From: JAEZDR01 sp039811185
Lineage (GTDB): Bacteria > Bacteroidota > Bacteroidia > Chitinophagales > Chitinophagaceae
Length of the DNA stretch: 64,000 nucleotides
Direction: 5' to 3'
NCBI GenBank assembly: GCA_039811185.1
Contig: JBDHYF010000005.1
Location: forward strand, 106,026 to 170,025
In this document: positions 43,334 to 53,057 of the stretch, piece after piece
Layout: every line of letters begins with the position of its first letter
How positions within the stretch are numbered: the first letter of the stretch is position 1
Made by a program: the position numbers and the translations under genes
Notes under the pieces: generated by a model
Told to the model about the DNA's origin: nothing
The model's input: only the letters and a program-made list of their open reading frames with translations
The model's database searches: none

Positions 43334-45973
43334 TTATCGAATCAATACAACTGTGCCTTTTTTTACAACCGGCCGGTTCAAATAATCGATGCCTGAGGCC
43401 ATGAATACGTAGGTTCCTGAAGGTTGCCTTGCGCCATTAACGGTGCCGTCCCAGCCCTTTGATGCATCGGATGTGCTGAATATTTGTTGCCCCCAGCGGT
43501 TAAACACTTTAAAGTATTCGAATATTTTTATGCCTACCGGAATCGCTTTCAGTACATCATTGCGGCCGTCGCTGTTTGGCGTAAAGCCGGTTGGGATAAA
43601 GATATCCGGCTGCGTTTTAAAAATTTTCACCGTAATCGTATCAAATCCTACACATCCGGCTGCGTCGGTTACTTTTAGCAGATATCGGATCGAGTCGCCG
43701 GCGATGGCACCGCCTAAAGTGGCGACGGGATTAGCGATGGTATTGTTGTTTAGTCCAACTGCGGGCGTCCACAGGTAAGCCGCACCGCCGGAGCCGTTCA
43801 GTTGAAGCGGTTGAAAAGCTACGACAGATGTATCGTTGCCTGCAAAGGCCGGCACTTTTTCTCTCACTACAAGCAAGAGGCTGTCTGCCCAGGGTTTGGG
43901 GCAGCCGAGTGTGTCGAAAGCAGTAAGTACGTAAACTGTTGTGGCAAGTGGTTTTGCCGTTGGTTGCAGTGAGTGGAAATTGCTTAAAGTAGTTACCGGG
44001 TTCCACGCGAAACTGCTCCCAACAACAGAGCCCTTCAGAATGATTGAGTCGCCATGGCAAAGCGTATCGGCAGGCGCAATGGAAGCAGCAGGATAGGGCA
44101 CCACCCTTACGTGAATCGAATCCTTGTCCTGACATTTCCCGAGGTTGGCTGTAACAATATACTGCGTGTTCGTAAGCGGAGCTGCCTTCGGATTTTTTAC
44201 AGAAGGCTCGCTCAGCGCTGCCGGCGGTGTCCAGATGTATTGCAGCGCATGGCTTTCAGGGCGCAGCTGGATGCTGTCCGTTTTACAAATCACAGTGTCT
44301 TTCGGAAATACATTCACCGAGATGAAATCGAGTACATTTATTTGAAGCGATTCTTTTCTGCTGCACAGACCTTCGGTTACTTCAATTTGATAAACGATGG
44401 TGTCTTTCGGCCATACCATTACGTTGGGCGAATTGGTTTTACTGATGTTCACTGCGGGCGTCCATTTTATGGATGCGGCAGGCGAAATACCGACACTGAT
44501 GGGAAGTGTGTCGATGGAACAAATCAGTGTATCGGTAAACGGCAGTTGTAAAAGCGGCTTGTCGTTCGCGGCTACTTTTTTTACAAGGGTGTCTTTACAT
44601 CCTTTACTGCTTTCCACAATCAGCCTTACATCATAGCTGCCGCTTTTCGGGTATTTGTAAGACGGATTTCTGAGTACAGAAACGTCGCCATTAGTGTCAG
44701 GATCACCAAAATCCCAACTCCATTTGTTCACCACTCCGTATGTTGCTGTCGTCTGATCATTAAAAACGAAGGGAGACTGATAGCAACTTCCAACCACGCT
44801 GAACTGAGGCGTAAAACCCGGGAAGACGTGCCAATAGCCCGAGTCTTTGCTTTCGCATCCACCCGTCGCAAAAACCGACAGCCGCACTTTAAAAATTCCG
44901 GTATCGCTGAATGTGTGTACCGGATTGGCAAGTGTGGAGGTGTTATTGATGCCGGAAGCCGGATCGCCGAAGTTCCACAGATAGCCGGTAATAGCTCCGG
45001 AAGTAGAAAGATTTTTGAAAGTTGTTTTAAAGTCATTGCATTCGTAATTAGCAAGATTCACTTTTGCTGCCGCAAGATCACAAGCTTCTATGGAGAGGAT
45101 AAAATCTTTTCTATGTTGATTGATGAGGACACCCTGGCGCCATTCATTTGCCACCACACAAACCACATAATTTCCGGAAGAAGTGGGTGCCGTTCCGGAG
45201 ATAATGCCGGTTTTTGGATTGATGGTAACGCCTGAACCGAGCGGCTGATGCCCATCGTAAGGCAACACATAACTGAGTATTTGAAAGCCGAGCACTGGTG
45301 GAGGGAAAGGATTTGCATTGGTGTTATCGCCGCCCACTCCGTCATAGGCATGTGCAAACTCATAACTAAGCGAATCTCCGTCCGGATCCACCGCACTAAA
45401 ATCGAGACTAAATCCATTTTGCCGGCAGATGATGGCGGTGTCTCGGATAACAAACTGTGCGCTGGAGTTTGCGCCGGTTGCAATCTGATTCGTTCCCGGG
45501 ATTTCTGTGGTGAAAGTTGCGCCGACAAAGGATCCGGAAACATTTTTTAGCGTAGTTCGCGTATATCGGATCCACGACAAAATATAGCCGTCGGCATTAT
45601 CGGGTAATTCAATCGATCCTTTAAAGTTCCCGAGCTGATAGCACACTTCCGGAGCGCCCACGAGACAGGGATTGGCGCCGGGCGTGTTTGATATGGTAGG
45701 TAGATTGCCGGTCCAGTTTCTTGCGAGCTGAACGGTTGCAACCCGTGTCAGTGTTCGTTTATTATAAATGCCAATATTCACAGTTTCGGATTCGAGGTCC
45801 TGACCATGCGAATGGCATTCTCTGAACAGCCGGAGGTTAATCTGGTAAACTTTTGTGCCCGGAATAGACCCCGGTCCGATATAGGTATAAATCAATTCGC
45901 CACCGGCAATATGTGTTGCAAAGCTGTTGAAGGCTGAGCAAATAAAGGCTGCAAACAACATCCACTTTTTCAT
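43334..45973 (-). CDS. T9SS type B secreted PKD-repeat surface protein
   Basis: This 879-residue protein has a signal peptide (MKKWMLFAAFICSAFNSFA) followed by the THIAGGELIYTYIGPG start common to Bacteroidota surface proteins. At least two PKD folds at about 325-390 and 400-475 show the cores YLWNFGDP and WSWDFGDP. Further Ig-like strand modules lie at about 480-780. The C-terminal gliding-motility domain (PDIFIPTGFTPNSDGRNDVL ... KKGTVVLIR) is a type B T9SS signal. No PorP/SprF gene is adjacent, unlike the 4106 protein. Ligand unknown; adhesion or matrix role is inferred. Confidence 0.88.
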   Translation of the reverse strand: MKKWMLFAAFICSAFNSFATHIAGGELIYTYIGPGSIPGTKVYQINLRLFRECHSHGQDLESETVNIGIYNKRTLTRVATVQLARNWTGNLPTISNTPGANPCLVGAPEVCYQLGNFKGSIELPDNADGYILSWIRYTRTTLKNVSGSFVGATFTTEIPGTNQIATGANSSAQFVIRDTAIICRQNGFSLDFSAVDPDGDSLSYEFAHAYDGVGGDNTNANPFPPPVLGFQILSYVLPYDGHQPLGSGVTINPKTGIISGTAPTSSGNYVVCVVANEWRQGVLINQHRKDFILSIEACDLAAAKVNLANYECNDFKTTFKNLSTSGAITGYLWNFGDPASGINNTSTLANPVHTFSDTGIFKVRLSVFATGGCESKDSGYWHVFPGFTPQFSVVGSCYQSPFVFNDQTTATYGVVNKWSWDFGDPDTNGDVSVLRNPSYKYPKSGSYDVRLIVESSKGCKDTLVKKVAANDKPLLQLPFTDTLICSIDTLPISVGISPAASIKWTPAVNISKTNSPNVMVWPKDTIVYQIEVTEGLCSRKESLQINVLDFISVNVFPKDTVICKTDSIQLRPESHALQYIWTPPAALSEPSVKNPKAAPLTNTQYIVTANLGKCQDKDSIHVRVVPYPAASIAPADTLCHGDSIILKGSVVGSSFAWNPVTTLSNFHSLQPTAKPLATTVYVLTAFDTLGCPKPWADSLLLVVREKVPAFAGNDTSVVAFQPLQLNGSGGAAYLWTPAVGLNNNTIANPVATLGGAIAGDSIRYLLKVTDAAGCVGFDTITVKIFKTQPDIFIPTGFTPNSDGRNDVLKAIPVGIKIFEYFKVFNRWGQQIFSTSDASKGWDGTVNGARQPSGTYVFMASGIDYLNRPVVKKGTVVLIR

Positions 45974-46018
45974 GCTTCCGTACTAAAGTTTAAAGAAACT
46001 AAAAATGTTTCATCCCCT

Positions 46019-46828
46019 CTAATCTTTTCCACCAATGGCAGATAGAAATCTACCGATGAGACTTGCTACTTTTTCGGGCTGCTCCAACATACCCATGTGC
46101 CCTGTGTTCTCGAGTATGTGAAAGTGACATTCTTTTGGCAACGCTGCCTGCGCACTTACATCATCAAGCGGTGCGGCAGCATCATCTGTTCCTGCAATCA
46201 TCATCACCGGTACGGTGGTCTGCTTTAACACATTCGTTCTGTCGGGTCGCGCCATCATAGCCTGATAATATTGAATCAATGCTTCGCCTGTAAACTGGTT
46301 GCCCGCTTCAATCAGATCTGAAACGAGCTCGGGATTATTCTGTTTTGACTGGGCGGAAAACAAATTGGGAATACTCGTTTTCAGGAATGCAGAGGCACCG
46401 TTTTGCCTAATAAAGTGAATGCCCTTTTTACGGGTGTCGATTTTTTCTTGGCTGTCGGCAAAAGCTGTGGAATGCAGCCAGCCGAAGGCTTTCAGCCGTT
46501 CCGGATACTTTTCTGCATAGGCCAGGGTTATATAGCCGCCCATGCTGTGCCCAATCATGCTGACGTTGTAAAGCCCTTCCTTTAAAACAATCCGGTGCAC
46601 GATTTCTGCAAAGGTTTCAATAGTAACGTTGGGTTGCTTTAAAACGGGTGACTGACCGGAGCCCGGAAGGTCGGGTAGTATAAGCCGGTAAGTTTTTTCC
46701 AGTTCAGCTATTTGGTTGCGGAAGATGTTACGGTCTTCGCCAAAGCCATGTAACAGTACTACGGGCTCACCACCTCCCAGATCCGAATAGAAAACCGGTG
46801 CATCGTAAAACTGAATTTCTTTTATCAT
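46019..46828 (-). CDS. Alpha/beta hydrolase
   Basis: This 269-residue cytosolic protein shows the alpha/beta hydrolase layout. VVLLHGFGEDRNIFRNQI near 23 has the HG oxyanion motif, MIGHSMGGYITLAY near 91 the nucleophile Ser, AGTDDAAAPLDD the Asp region near 212, and ENTGHMGMLEQP the catalytic His near 242. Substrate is not predictable (esters, lactones and others). Its ATG overlaps the TGA of the DUF4105 gene by 4 bases, so translation is coupled and the two are in one operon. Confidence 0.9.
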   Translation of the reverse strand: MIKEIQFYDAPVFYSDLGGGEPVVLLHGFGEDRNIFRNQIAELEKTYRLILPDLPGSGQSPVLKQPNVTIETFAEIVHRIVLKEGLYNVSMIGHSMGGYITLAYAEKYPERLKAFGWLHSTAFADSQEKIDTRKKGIHFIRQNGASAFLKTSIPNLFSAQSKQNNPELVSDLIEAGNQFTGEALIQYYQAMMARPDRTNVLKQTTVPVMMIAGTDDAAAPLDDVSAQAALPKECHFHILENTGHMGMLEQPEKVASLIGRFLSAIGGKD

Positions 46829-47973
46829 TTATTTCTTTTTTCAGCACTTAACCGAAATGTTTTTATTGCGAGTAATGCAACAACCGGCAGCAATGCAATG
46901 TTCAGCTCTTGCGGTATCCATAACCATGCAATAATGGTGGCAACATGCAGGAAAGAAGCAAGCAAAAAATATTTCTGAACAAAACGGTTGGGCCGCCAAA
47001 CAAAAATGGCAGCAAAGAAGTGCGTTGGCAATGCCCAAAGAAGGTTATAGTTGTTGGCGCAAAGGGTATGACTGGTACCGAACCACATAAACAATAAAAA
47101 GAGGCCTAATAATCCCACCAGATAAAAAAGTAGTGAGTCGAGTAGTTTGCTGATCGTAACAACCACCGGATTTTTTACAAAACCCATTGCCATCAAAACA
47201 ACAGCAAGTGCAGAAAGAATCAGGAAAGGCAACCAAAGCGGTGTTTTTTGGTAATGAGCTGTAACGGGTAGAATGGTTTCTTTTTTTGAAACAAAGTTTA
47301 CGGAGCTGTCGGCACCTTTCAGCAAGTAGTCGGGCAAAAACATGGCGGTGAGGTCGTTGGCTTTCTGGTCCATTCCGCTGCCAAGCAATAAATCGATTCC
47401 AAATTTTTCCCAGGCTTTTCCGCCGGCGTTCAGGTATTCGTGAATGAGGTTACGGTAGGTGGTATGGTTGTTAACGATGTTGGGATGAACCGTAAATGGC
47501 GTATACGTAAGCAGCAAATCTCTTACGCGGCTGGTGCAGTTATCTTTCAAAAAGTCGTATCTGTAATATTTGTTGCTGCCCTGCAAATTGTTTTTTACCG
47601 CGTTATACAACTGTATTTTCTCTTTACAGTTTAGGTTTAATTCCTGTTCAATTATTGGGCGTTCTTCGTAGTAATATGACTGAAGAAATTGATCGGGTTT
47701 TTCCACTGATAAAAAATAGTCAAGGTTACCGCGAACAAATTTTGTGTAGAAGTCTGGGTCGCCAAAATCGAACGTTCCCCAGTTGAAGATGTTGTCTACA
47801 CCGGCAGCACTGTCTGTGATGCGCAAAGCTGTATGTCCGAAAGTGGAATAGAGTTCATTGCCGGGCGCGCAGGTAATTAGGCTGACTTTGATGCCGCATT
47901 CGGGCTGTGAGAACCCGGTGTTTGTAAACGTAAAGCAGTTGAGGAGCAGTATGAACAAAAAAAGATTTTTCAT
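46825..47973 (-). CDS. DUF4105 membrane protein
   Basis: This protein has about 382 residues. ATG 47973 is chosen because it gives a proper signal sequence (MKNLFLFILLLNCFTFTN); an upstream in-frame start is 18 codons earlier and would push this inside. The N-terminal half is DUF4105: SLITCAPGNELYSTFGHTAL near residues 30-50, NIFNWGTFDFGDPDFYTKF near 62-80, then YYRYDFLKDNCTSRVRDLL near 140. The last third has about four or five membrane helices. The Cys and His pattern suggests an NlpC/P60-like enzymatic fold facing the periplasm, but no activity is proven. Coupled to the hydrolase gene. Confidence 0.85.
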   Translation of the reverse strand: MKNLFLFILLLNCFTFTNTGFSQPECGIKVSLITCAPGNELYSTFGHTALRITDSAAGVDNIFNWGTFDFGDPDFYTKFVRGNLDYFLSVEKPDQFLQSYYYEERPIIEQELNLNCKEKIQLYNAVKNNLQGSNKYYRYDFLKDNCTSRVRDLLLTYTPFTVHPNIVNNHTTYRNLIHEYLNAGGKAWEKFGIDLLLGSGMDQKANDLTAMFLPDYLLKGADSSVNFVSKKETILPVTAHYQKTPLWLPFLILSALAVVLMAMGFVKNPVVVTISKLLDSLLFYLVGLLGLFLLFMWFGTSHTLCANNYNLLWALPTHFFAAIFVWRPNRFVQKYFLLASFLHVATIIAWLWIPQELNIALLPVVALLAIKTFRLSAEKRNK

Positions 47974-48016
47974 GTAAAAGTTTTTAAGAGTCCGGCCGCA
48001 TCTCACTTTGGTTCCG

Positions 48017-48301
48017 CTATGATTCATTTTCCTTTTTCAATGTTTGATTTCCGGTGTTGTAAATGTATATCGAAGCGGTTAAAAAAGTCAGGCCTATTCC
48101 TCCTTGCACATCGATTGTGGTGATAAGCGCGCTGCTCAGTTTGTTTTCTTTGCAGAAGGTGAGCAGACTTTTCAACTGTTCGGCTTTTTCGAAGTATCTG
48201 TAGCTCCACTTTATTTCAACACCCCATTGTGGTTTAAATTTTTTGCTGTCCAACAGCACCAAATCCACTTCACCTTCTTTTCTCCCCTCCTTCCACCGGC
48301 G
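48017..48301 (-). pseudogene. C-terminal remnant of an AAA/DUF4143-type ATPase
   Basis: The minus strand from about 48301 gives RRWKEGRKEGEVDLVLLDSK, then WGVEIKWSYRYFEKAEQLKSL, ending KKENES. This is the C-terminal end of the DUF4143 half of an ATP-binding protein of about 380-400 residues, where EVD...LVLLD and VEIKWS form a nuclease-like core. A stop precedes it in frame and the ATPase half (Walker A) is absent, so it is a decayed gene, not a small protein. It lies just upstream of the DUF4105 gene. The 10-bp palindrome GTTACGTAAC at 48301-48310 coincides with the break. Confidence 0.65.
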
Positions 48302-48482
48302 TTACGTAACATTACAAAATTGTAAGCTTAAACAGTGAAATCGAAAATATCCCGCTTATTGTTTCGTCAACAATTGCATGATCAATTAATTTCAGGTAAA
48401 AAATAAATTGAATTTAATTCCGGTTTAATAAATGGCTCGCGCAATACAACTAATTTCACGCGCAAATTTTTAATAAACACTG

Positions 48483-50984
48483 ATGAACAAATTATACTTC
48501 CTCATCGTGCTACTTTCATTTTCGTTTTTGAGCCGTGCGCAAATAACTACTTCCTCACCTCAACGTAGCTGTGCTACAATAGAAGTGTTGAAAGAAAAAA
48601 TGAAAGACGATGGCTTCAGAACCCGCTTTCAGGCCAATCAAAATAAACTGCATCTGAATGTAGAGGCGTCGGCAAAATCTTCGTCCGTACAACAAACCAT
48701 CGACACCATTCCGGTGGTAGTACACATTATTCTTGCCAATCCGGCAATGGTAACCGATGCTATCTGCCAGTCGCAAATTGATGTGCTGAACGACGATTTT
48801 AAAGGATTAAATGCTGATTCGAGCCGCATTCCTGCTGCTTTTAAGTCGCTTTTCGGGAAAGGAAATCTTCACTTTGCGTTGGCTAAAACCGATCCCGACG
48901 GTCTGCCCACTAATGGCATTGTTAGAAAAAGCAGCAACCAAAATTTTTCTGTGAGCACAGAAGCAAACGCAAAATACAGCAATCGTGGTGGGCTGGATGG
49001 ATGGGATCCTGAGCGGTATTTTAATGTGTGGGTAGTAAAATTCAACGATGGGACACTTGGCATCTCGGTATTCCCCGGCGATCCTTCTCCACTGGCAGAA
49101 CACGGTTATCTGTGCGACTATCGCTGTTGGGGAAAAAATACATCCTACGGTTTTCCGGAGTATAATCTTGGACGCACCGCCACGCATGAAATCGGCCACT
49201 TTTTTAACCTCTTTCACATTTGGGGCGATGACAACGGAAGCTGCGCCGGCAGTGACTTCTACGGCACCACTCTTTGGGATGATACGCCAAATCAGTCTGA
49301 TGCTACCTACGGAAATCCCGACACTTTTGGCGTAGGAAAAGTTGTATTCGATAATTGCAGTAAAACCGGTGCAGGTATCATGTACCAGAATTATATGGAT
49401 TATTCTTCCGACAGTGCACTTGTTATGTTTACAAAAGGTCAGTGGAAGCGCATCAACCAAGCATTAACCGGCTCGCCCGACAGAGTGAATCTTGTAAAAA
49501 GTACTACCTATAATCCACCGCCGTCTTTCAGCTTCAATGCCGGCATCCCCTCAGTTAAAAACAACGGCCAGTATTTGAACAGCAGCAATATAGTAAATGT
49601 ATGCGGCAACAGTGATTTTGCGCCATCGGTTAAACTGATTAATTATGGAACCACGCCGCTTACTTCTGTAAACATTCATGCACTGGTAAATAACACGCCG
49701 GTGTTTCTAACAACCTGGACGGGTAATCTCCTTCAGTACGATTCTGTTTTTGTTCCCATAACCGGTTTAGTTCTTGTGGGAATTAATAATACCGTAAGCT
49801 TTTACACCGCGCTGCCGAACGGAAATGCTGACGGCTATACCGCTAACGACAGCAGTAAAGTTTTTCAGGTTGATGTTGATGCTACACCGTTTGCCTACCT
49901 GCCCGTGAGCAGTGGATTTGAAGTGATTTCAGGCGCCTTCCCACCCGCTGACTGGAGCATAAAAAATTCGGATAACAAAATTGGATGGACAAGGGCCACC
50001 AACGCAGGTAGAACCGGAACGTCGAGTGCGTTTATCAATTTATATGCATACAACAATAGTGAAGGGCAGGTAGATTATCTTAGTTTGCCTAAAGTAAATG
50101 CGTCTTTAGCATCGAACGACTCGCTGATTCTTACTTTTTTCTATGCTTACAGGCAGTACGCCAATGGCTATAACGATAAACTTGAGGTGGTAGTTTCTAC
50201 CGATTGCGGCGATACCTGGACGGCCGTCTGGAGTAAGGCGGGTGCAGCATTGGCGACCGCTTCAGGTTATACAACATCAAGCTTTAAACCCACTGCAAAC
50301 CAATGGTCGTTTGCTAAAATAATTCTGTCGCAGTACCTAGGGCAAGACGTAATTTTCGCATTTCGATCCACATCAGACTGGGGGCAGAATATCTATATCG
50401 ATGACGTAAATCTTTCGTCCATAGCTAAAACCACCATGCCGGTTGAGCTGATTAGTTTTACGGGAAGCGTAGTTTCAAAGTCGCAGAATTTACTTTCCTG
50501 GACAACGGCCTCCGAAATAAATACCAATTATTTTTCCGTTGAAAGAAGCTCAGGCGGGGCAGACTTTTTAGCTATCGCAAAAGTGGCTGCAAAAGGAGAA
50601 TCTGCAACGCATACAACATATAGTTACGTAGATGAAACTGCCGCCTTAACCGGCTATTATCGCCTCAACATGGTTGATAAGGACGGCAAGAACAAATACA
50701 GTAATGTTGTGGTGATAAAGAAGGAAGACGCCGTTTTCAATGCAGCTATTTTTCCTAATCCGGCGAAGGAAACGGTTACCGTTCGCTTCACTTCTTTACC
50801 GTTTTTAAAAACTTCCGTGCAAATTGCGGATATGCAAGGTCGCATCGTTTACAAAAGCTCAATGGAAACAAAAAGCAGTGCATCGAACATCCCGTTAGAT
50901 ATCGCTGCGCTTGCAAAAGGAATTTATATTATGAAACTTGAGGTGGGCGGTTTTTCCCAACAGTTTAAGTTGATAAAAGAGTAA
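48483..50984 (+). CDS. Secreted M43 zinc metalloprotease with T9SS type A sorting domain
   Basis: This 833-residue protein has a signal peptide (MNKLYFLIVLLSFSFLSRAQ). The pappalysin (M43) catalytic domain is at about 70-340: Zn motif HEIGHFFNLFH near residue 235, and a Met-turn at YQNYMDYSSDSALVMFT. Ig-like and jelly-roll regions follow at about 380-660. The end (FPNPAKETVTVRF, DMQGRIVYKSS, AKGIYIMKLEVGG, FKLIKE) is a type A T9SS C-terminal domain. It is thus an exported, possibly cell-bound protease. It is monocistronic with a terminator. Confidence 0.93.
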   Translation: MNKLYFLIVLLSFSFLSRAQITTSSPQRSCATIEVLKEKMKDDGFRTRFQANQNKLHLNVEASAKSSSVQQTIDTIPVVVHIILANPAMVTDAICQSQIDVLNDDFKGLNADSSRIPAAFKSLFGKGNLHFALAKTDPDGLPTNGIVRKSSNQNFSVSTEANAKYSNRGGLDGWDPERYFNVWVVKFNDGTLGISVFPGDPSPLAEHGYLCDYRCWGKNTSYGFPEYNLGRTATHEIGHFFNLFHIWGDDNGSCAGSDFYGTTLWDDTPNQSDATYGNPDTFGVGKVVFDNCSKTGAGIMYQNYMDYSSDSALVMFTKGQWKRINQALTGSPDRVNLVKSTTYNPPPSFSFNAGIPSVKNNGQYLNSSNIVNVCGNSDFAPSVKLINYGTTPLTSVNIHALVNNTPVFLTTWTGNLLQYDSVFVPITGLVLVGINNTVSFYTALPNGNADGYTANDSSKVFQVDVDATPFAYLPVSSGFEVISGAFPPADWSIKNSDNKIGWTRATNAGRTGTSSAFINLYAYNNSEGQVDYLSLPKVNASLASNDSLILTFFYAYRQYANGYNDKLEVVVSTDCGDTWTAVWSKAGAALATASGYTTSSFKPTANQWSFAKIILSQYLGQDVIFAFRSTSDWGQNIYIDDVNLSSIAKTTMPVELISFTGSVVSKSQNLLSWTTASEINTNYFSVERSSGGADFLAIAKVAAKGESATHTTYSYVDETAALTGYYRLNMVDKDGKNKYSNVVVIKKEDAVFNAAIFPNPAKETVTVRFTSLPFLKTSVQIADMQGRIVYKSSMETKSSASNIPLDIAALAKGIYIMKLEVGGFSQQFKLIKE

Positions 50985-51011
50985 CCGGAACAAAATTCAT
51001 TTTTGATAGCT

Positions 51012-51044
51012 CGGGATGATTTGAAAGAATCATCCCGTTTTTAT
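51012..51044 (+). terminator. Intrinsic terminator after the M43 protease gene
   Basis: CGGGATGATT, loop TGAAAG, AATCATCCCG, then TTTTT. Confidence 0.85.
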
Positions 51045-51263
51045 TTCCTTCATCTTTAAAGAACAAATATTTTGCTGCGGGTATTCTATTCCACGTATAT
51101 TTACCGTAAATATCCGGGAAAAGCCGATCCGCATTCACTGATCATTCTTCAGTTTAACGTTTCCGTTTCTTTCGATTTCTTAATCATAAAACCCAACATG
51201 CTGTTTGCCTTAAGTGGAGATAGCGATTTTTCTTTTTACCTGCTTTTTAAAACAACTGTAAAT

Positions 51264-52985
51264 ATGAAGAAACTACTGTTTTTAGTTTGCGCCTCTGCGC
51301 TATTTTTTGCCTGCGGCGAAAGTAAGCCGTCAGCAACCGCCGACTCAGGCGCTGCCACCATGTTTTATAACGGCGACATCATCACTATGGTGGGTGATGC
51401 ACCACAATATGTGGAAGCGGTTATTGTAAAGAACGGTGAGATATTATTTGCCGGCACAGCGTCCGAGGCCGAAGCAATTGAAACGAATTTAGTGAAGGTT
51501 GATCTTAACGGAACAACTATGGTTCCGGGATTTATTGATGCACATGGCCACGCTTACAACGCAGGTATTCAGGCAGTTGCCGCCAACTTGTTACCGCCTC
51601 CCGACGGAAAAGGAAGCGATGTGAATTCAATTGTCGAAGTTTTGAAAGACTGGAAAGAGAATAACAAAAACGCGATAGAAAAGTATCACTGGATTTTGGG
51701 ATTCGGTTATGATGATGGCCAATTGAAAGAGCAAGCCCCTCCAACTGCATCCGACTTGGATAAAGTTTCTACCGATATACCGGTTTTGATTATTCACCAG
51801 TCTGGGCACCTTGGCGTAATGAACCATAAGGCGCTTGAGCTGATTGGCTACAACGAGAATACGAAAGATCCGGTGGGTGGAGTAATTCGCCGCGTTGCAG
51901 GCTCAAATAAACCAAACGGCGTTTTGGAAGAGATGGCATTGTTCGGTCCTGTATTTTCTGTACTCGGTAAGCTCGATAAACAAGCGAATGAAAACATTGC
52001 GCTTGCGGGTGTAGATGCATACACGCGTTTCGGATATACTACATTACAGGAAGGAAGAGCCACAAAAGACGCGTGTGAAACATGGGAGAGTCTATCTAAA
52101 CAAGGAAAACTTCAGGTGGATGTTGCCTGCTATCCCGACCTTCAGTCTCAACTTTCCTACATGCAATCCACAGGAGTGCAAAAGAATTACACTAACCACT
52201 TTCGTGTGGCAGGCGTAAAATTATCGCTCGATGGAAGCCCACAAGGAAGAACCGCCTGGCTTACACAGCCGTATCACAAAGTTGGCGAAGGACAGCAAAA
52301 AAACTATAAAGGCTACCCTGCAATCCCTGATGAATCTAATTTACAAAGCTTTGTTGATACAGCGTTTGCCAACAACTGGCAAATACTTGCACATTGCAAT
52401 GGCGACGCTGCGGTTGACGCCTACATTCATGCAATTCGCACTGCAGTAAATCGGTATGGAAACGACGATCGCAGAAATGTAGCGATTCATGCGCAGACAG
52501 CCAGATTTGATCAACTCGATTCCTTTCAAACATTAAAAATCTTCCCTTCATTCTTTGGTATGCATACCTACTATTGGGGCGACTGGCACCGCGATGTAAT
52601 CCTTGGAAAAGAAAGAGCGTATAAAATTTCGCCGGCCAATACTGCTTTGAAAAAAGGATTGAAATTTACACAGCACCATGATGCGCCGGTTGCATTGCCG
52701 AGCAGCGTAATGATTATGTACTCGGTAGTAAACAGAATCAGCAGAACAGGCGATGTAATCGGGCCTGAAGAGAAAATCAGTCCATACGACGCACTCCGGT
52801 CTATCACTTCATGGGCGGCATATCAATATTTTGAAGACGATAAAAAAGGTTCGATAGAAAAAGGCAAGCTTGCCGACTTTGCAATTCTCGATAAAAATCC
52901 ACTAAAAATCGATCCTAAAGAAATCAAGAACATCCAAGTGCTTGAAACAATAAAAGAGGGAAAAACTATTTATAAAAAGAGCTGA
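51264..52985 (+). CDS. Amidohydrolase-3 family lipoprotein (YtcJ-like)
   Basis: This enzyme has about 573 residues. ATG 51264 is chosen: it gives MKKLLFLVCASALFFAC, a lipoprotein signal, whereas the longer open frame is non-coding-like. Metal-dependent hydrolase features: MVPGFIDAHGHAYNAG near 88-105 with the HxH pair, HQSGHLGVMNHKAL, AHCNGDAAVDAYIHAIR near 375, and TQHHDAPVALPSS near 470. The C-terminal SIEKGKLADFAILDKNP is the amidohydrolase composite-domain ending. Substrate unknown; family members act on N-acyl amines or formamides. Probably in the periplasm. An adjacent outer-membrane protein gene may form a small unit with it, although a terminator lies between. Confidence 0.88.
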   Translation: MKKLLFLVCASALFFACGESKPSATADSGAATMFYNGDIITMVGDAPQYVEAVIVKNGEILFAGTASEAEAIETNLVKVDLNGTTMVPGFIDAHGHAYNAGIQAVAANLLPPPDGKGSDVNSIVEVLKDWKENNKNAIEKYHWILGFGYDDGQLKEQAPPTASDLDKVSTDIPVLIIHQSGHLGVMNHKALELIGYNENTKDPVGGVIRRVAGSNKPNGVLEEMALFGPVFSVLGKLDKQANENIALAGVDAYTRFGYTTLQEGRATKDACETWESLSKQGKLQVDVACYPDLQSQLSYMQSTGVQKNYTNHFRVAGVKLSLDGSPQGRTAWLTQPYHKVGEGQQKNYKGYPAIPDESNLQSFVDTAFANNWQILAHCNGDAAVDAYIHAIRTAVNRYGNDDRRNVAIHAQTARFDQLDSFQTLKIFPSFFGMHTYYWGDWHRDVILGKERAYKISPANTALKKGLKFTQHHDAPVALPSSVMIMYSVVNRISRTGDVIGPEEKISPYDALRSITSWAAYQYFEDDKKGSIEKGKLADFAILDKNPLKIDPKEIKNIQVLETIKEGKTIYKKS

Positions 52986-52994
52986 TAAAACCGA

Positions 52995-53034
52995 CTGTCC
53001 GGTGGCAGCCATTATGCGCCGGACAGCTTTTTTT
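52995..53034 (+). terminator. Intrinsic terminator after the amidohydrolase gene
   Basis: CTGTCCGG/CCGGACAG with a 16-base loop, then C and seven T. Confidence 0.85.
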
Positions 53035-53057
53035 ACCCAATAATCAAACATTCTGCT

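Noticed and set aside
43443..44551. Plus-strand open frames opposite the second type B protein
   Set aside because: They lie opposite a long coding gene with clear PKD and sorting domains, and have no recognisable domain of their own.
48301..48310. Attachment site for a mobile element at GTTACGTAAC
   Set aside because: No second copy, integrase or transposase is visible nearby, so only a scar is proposed.
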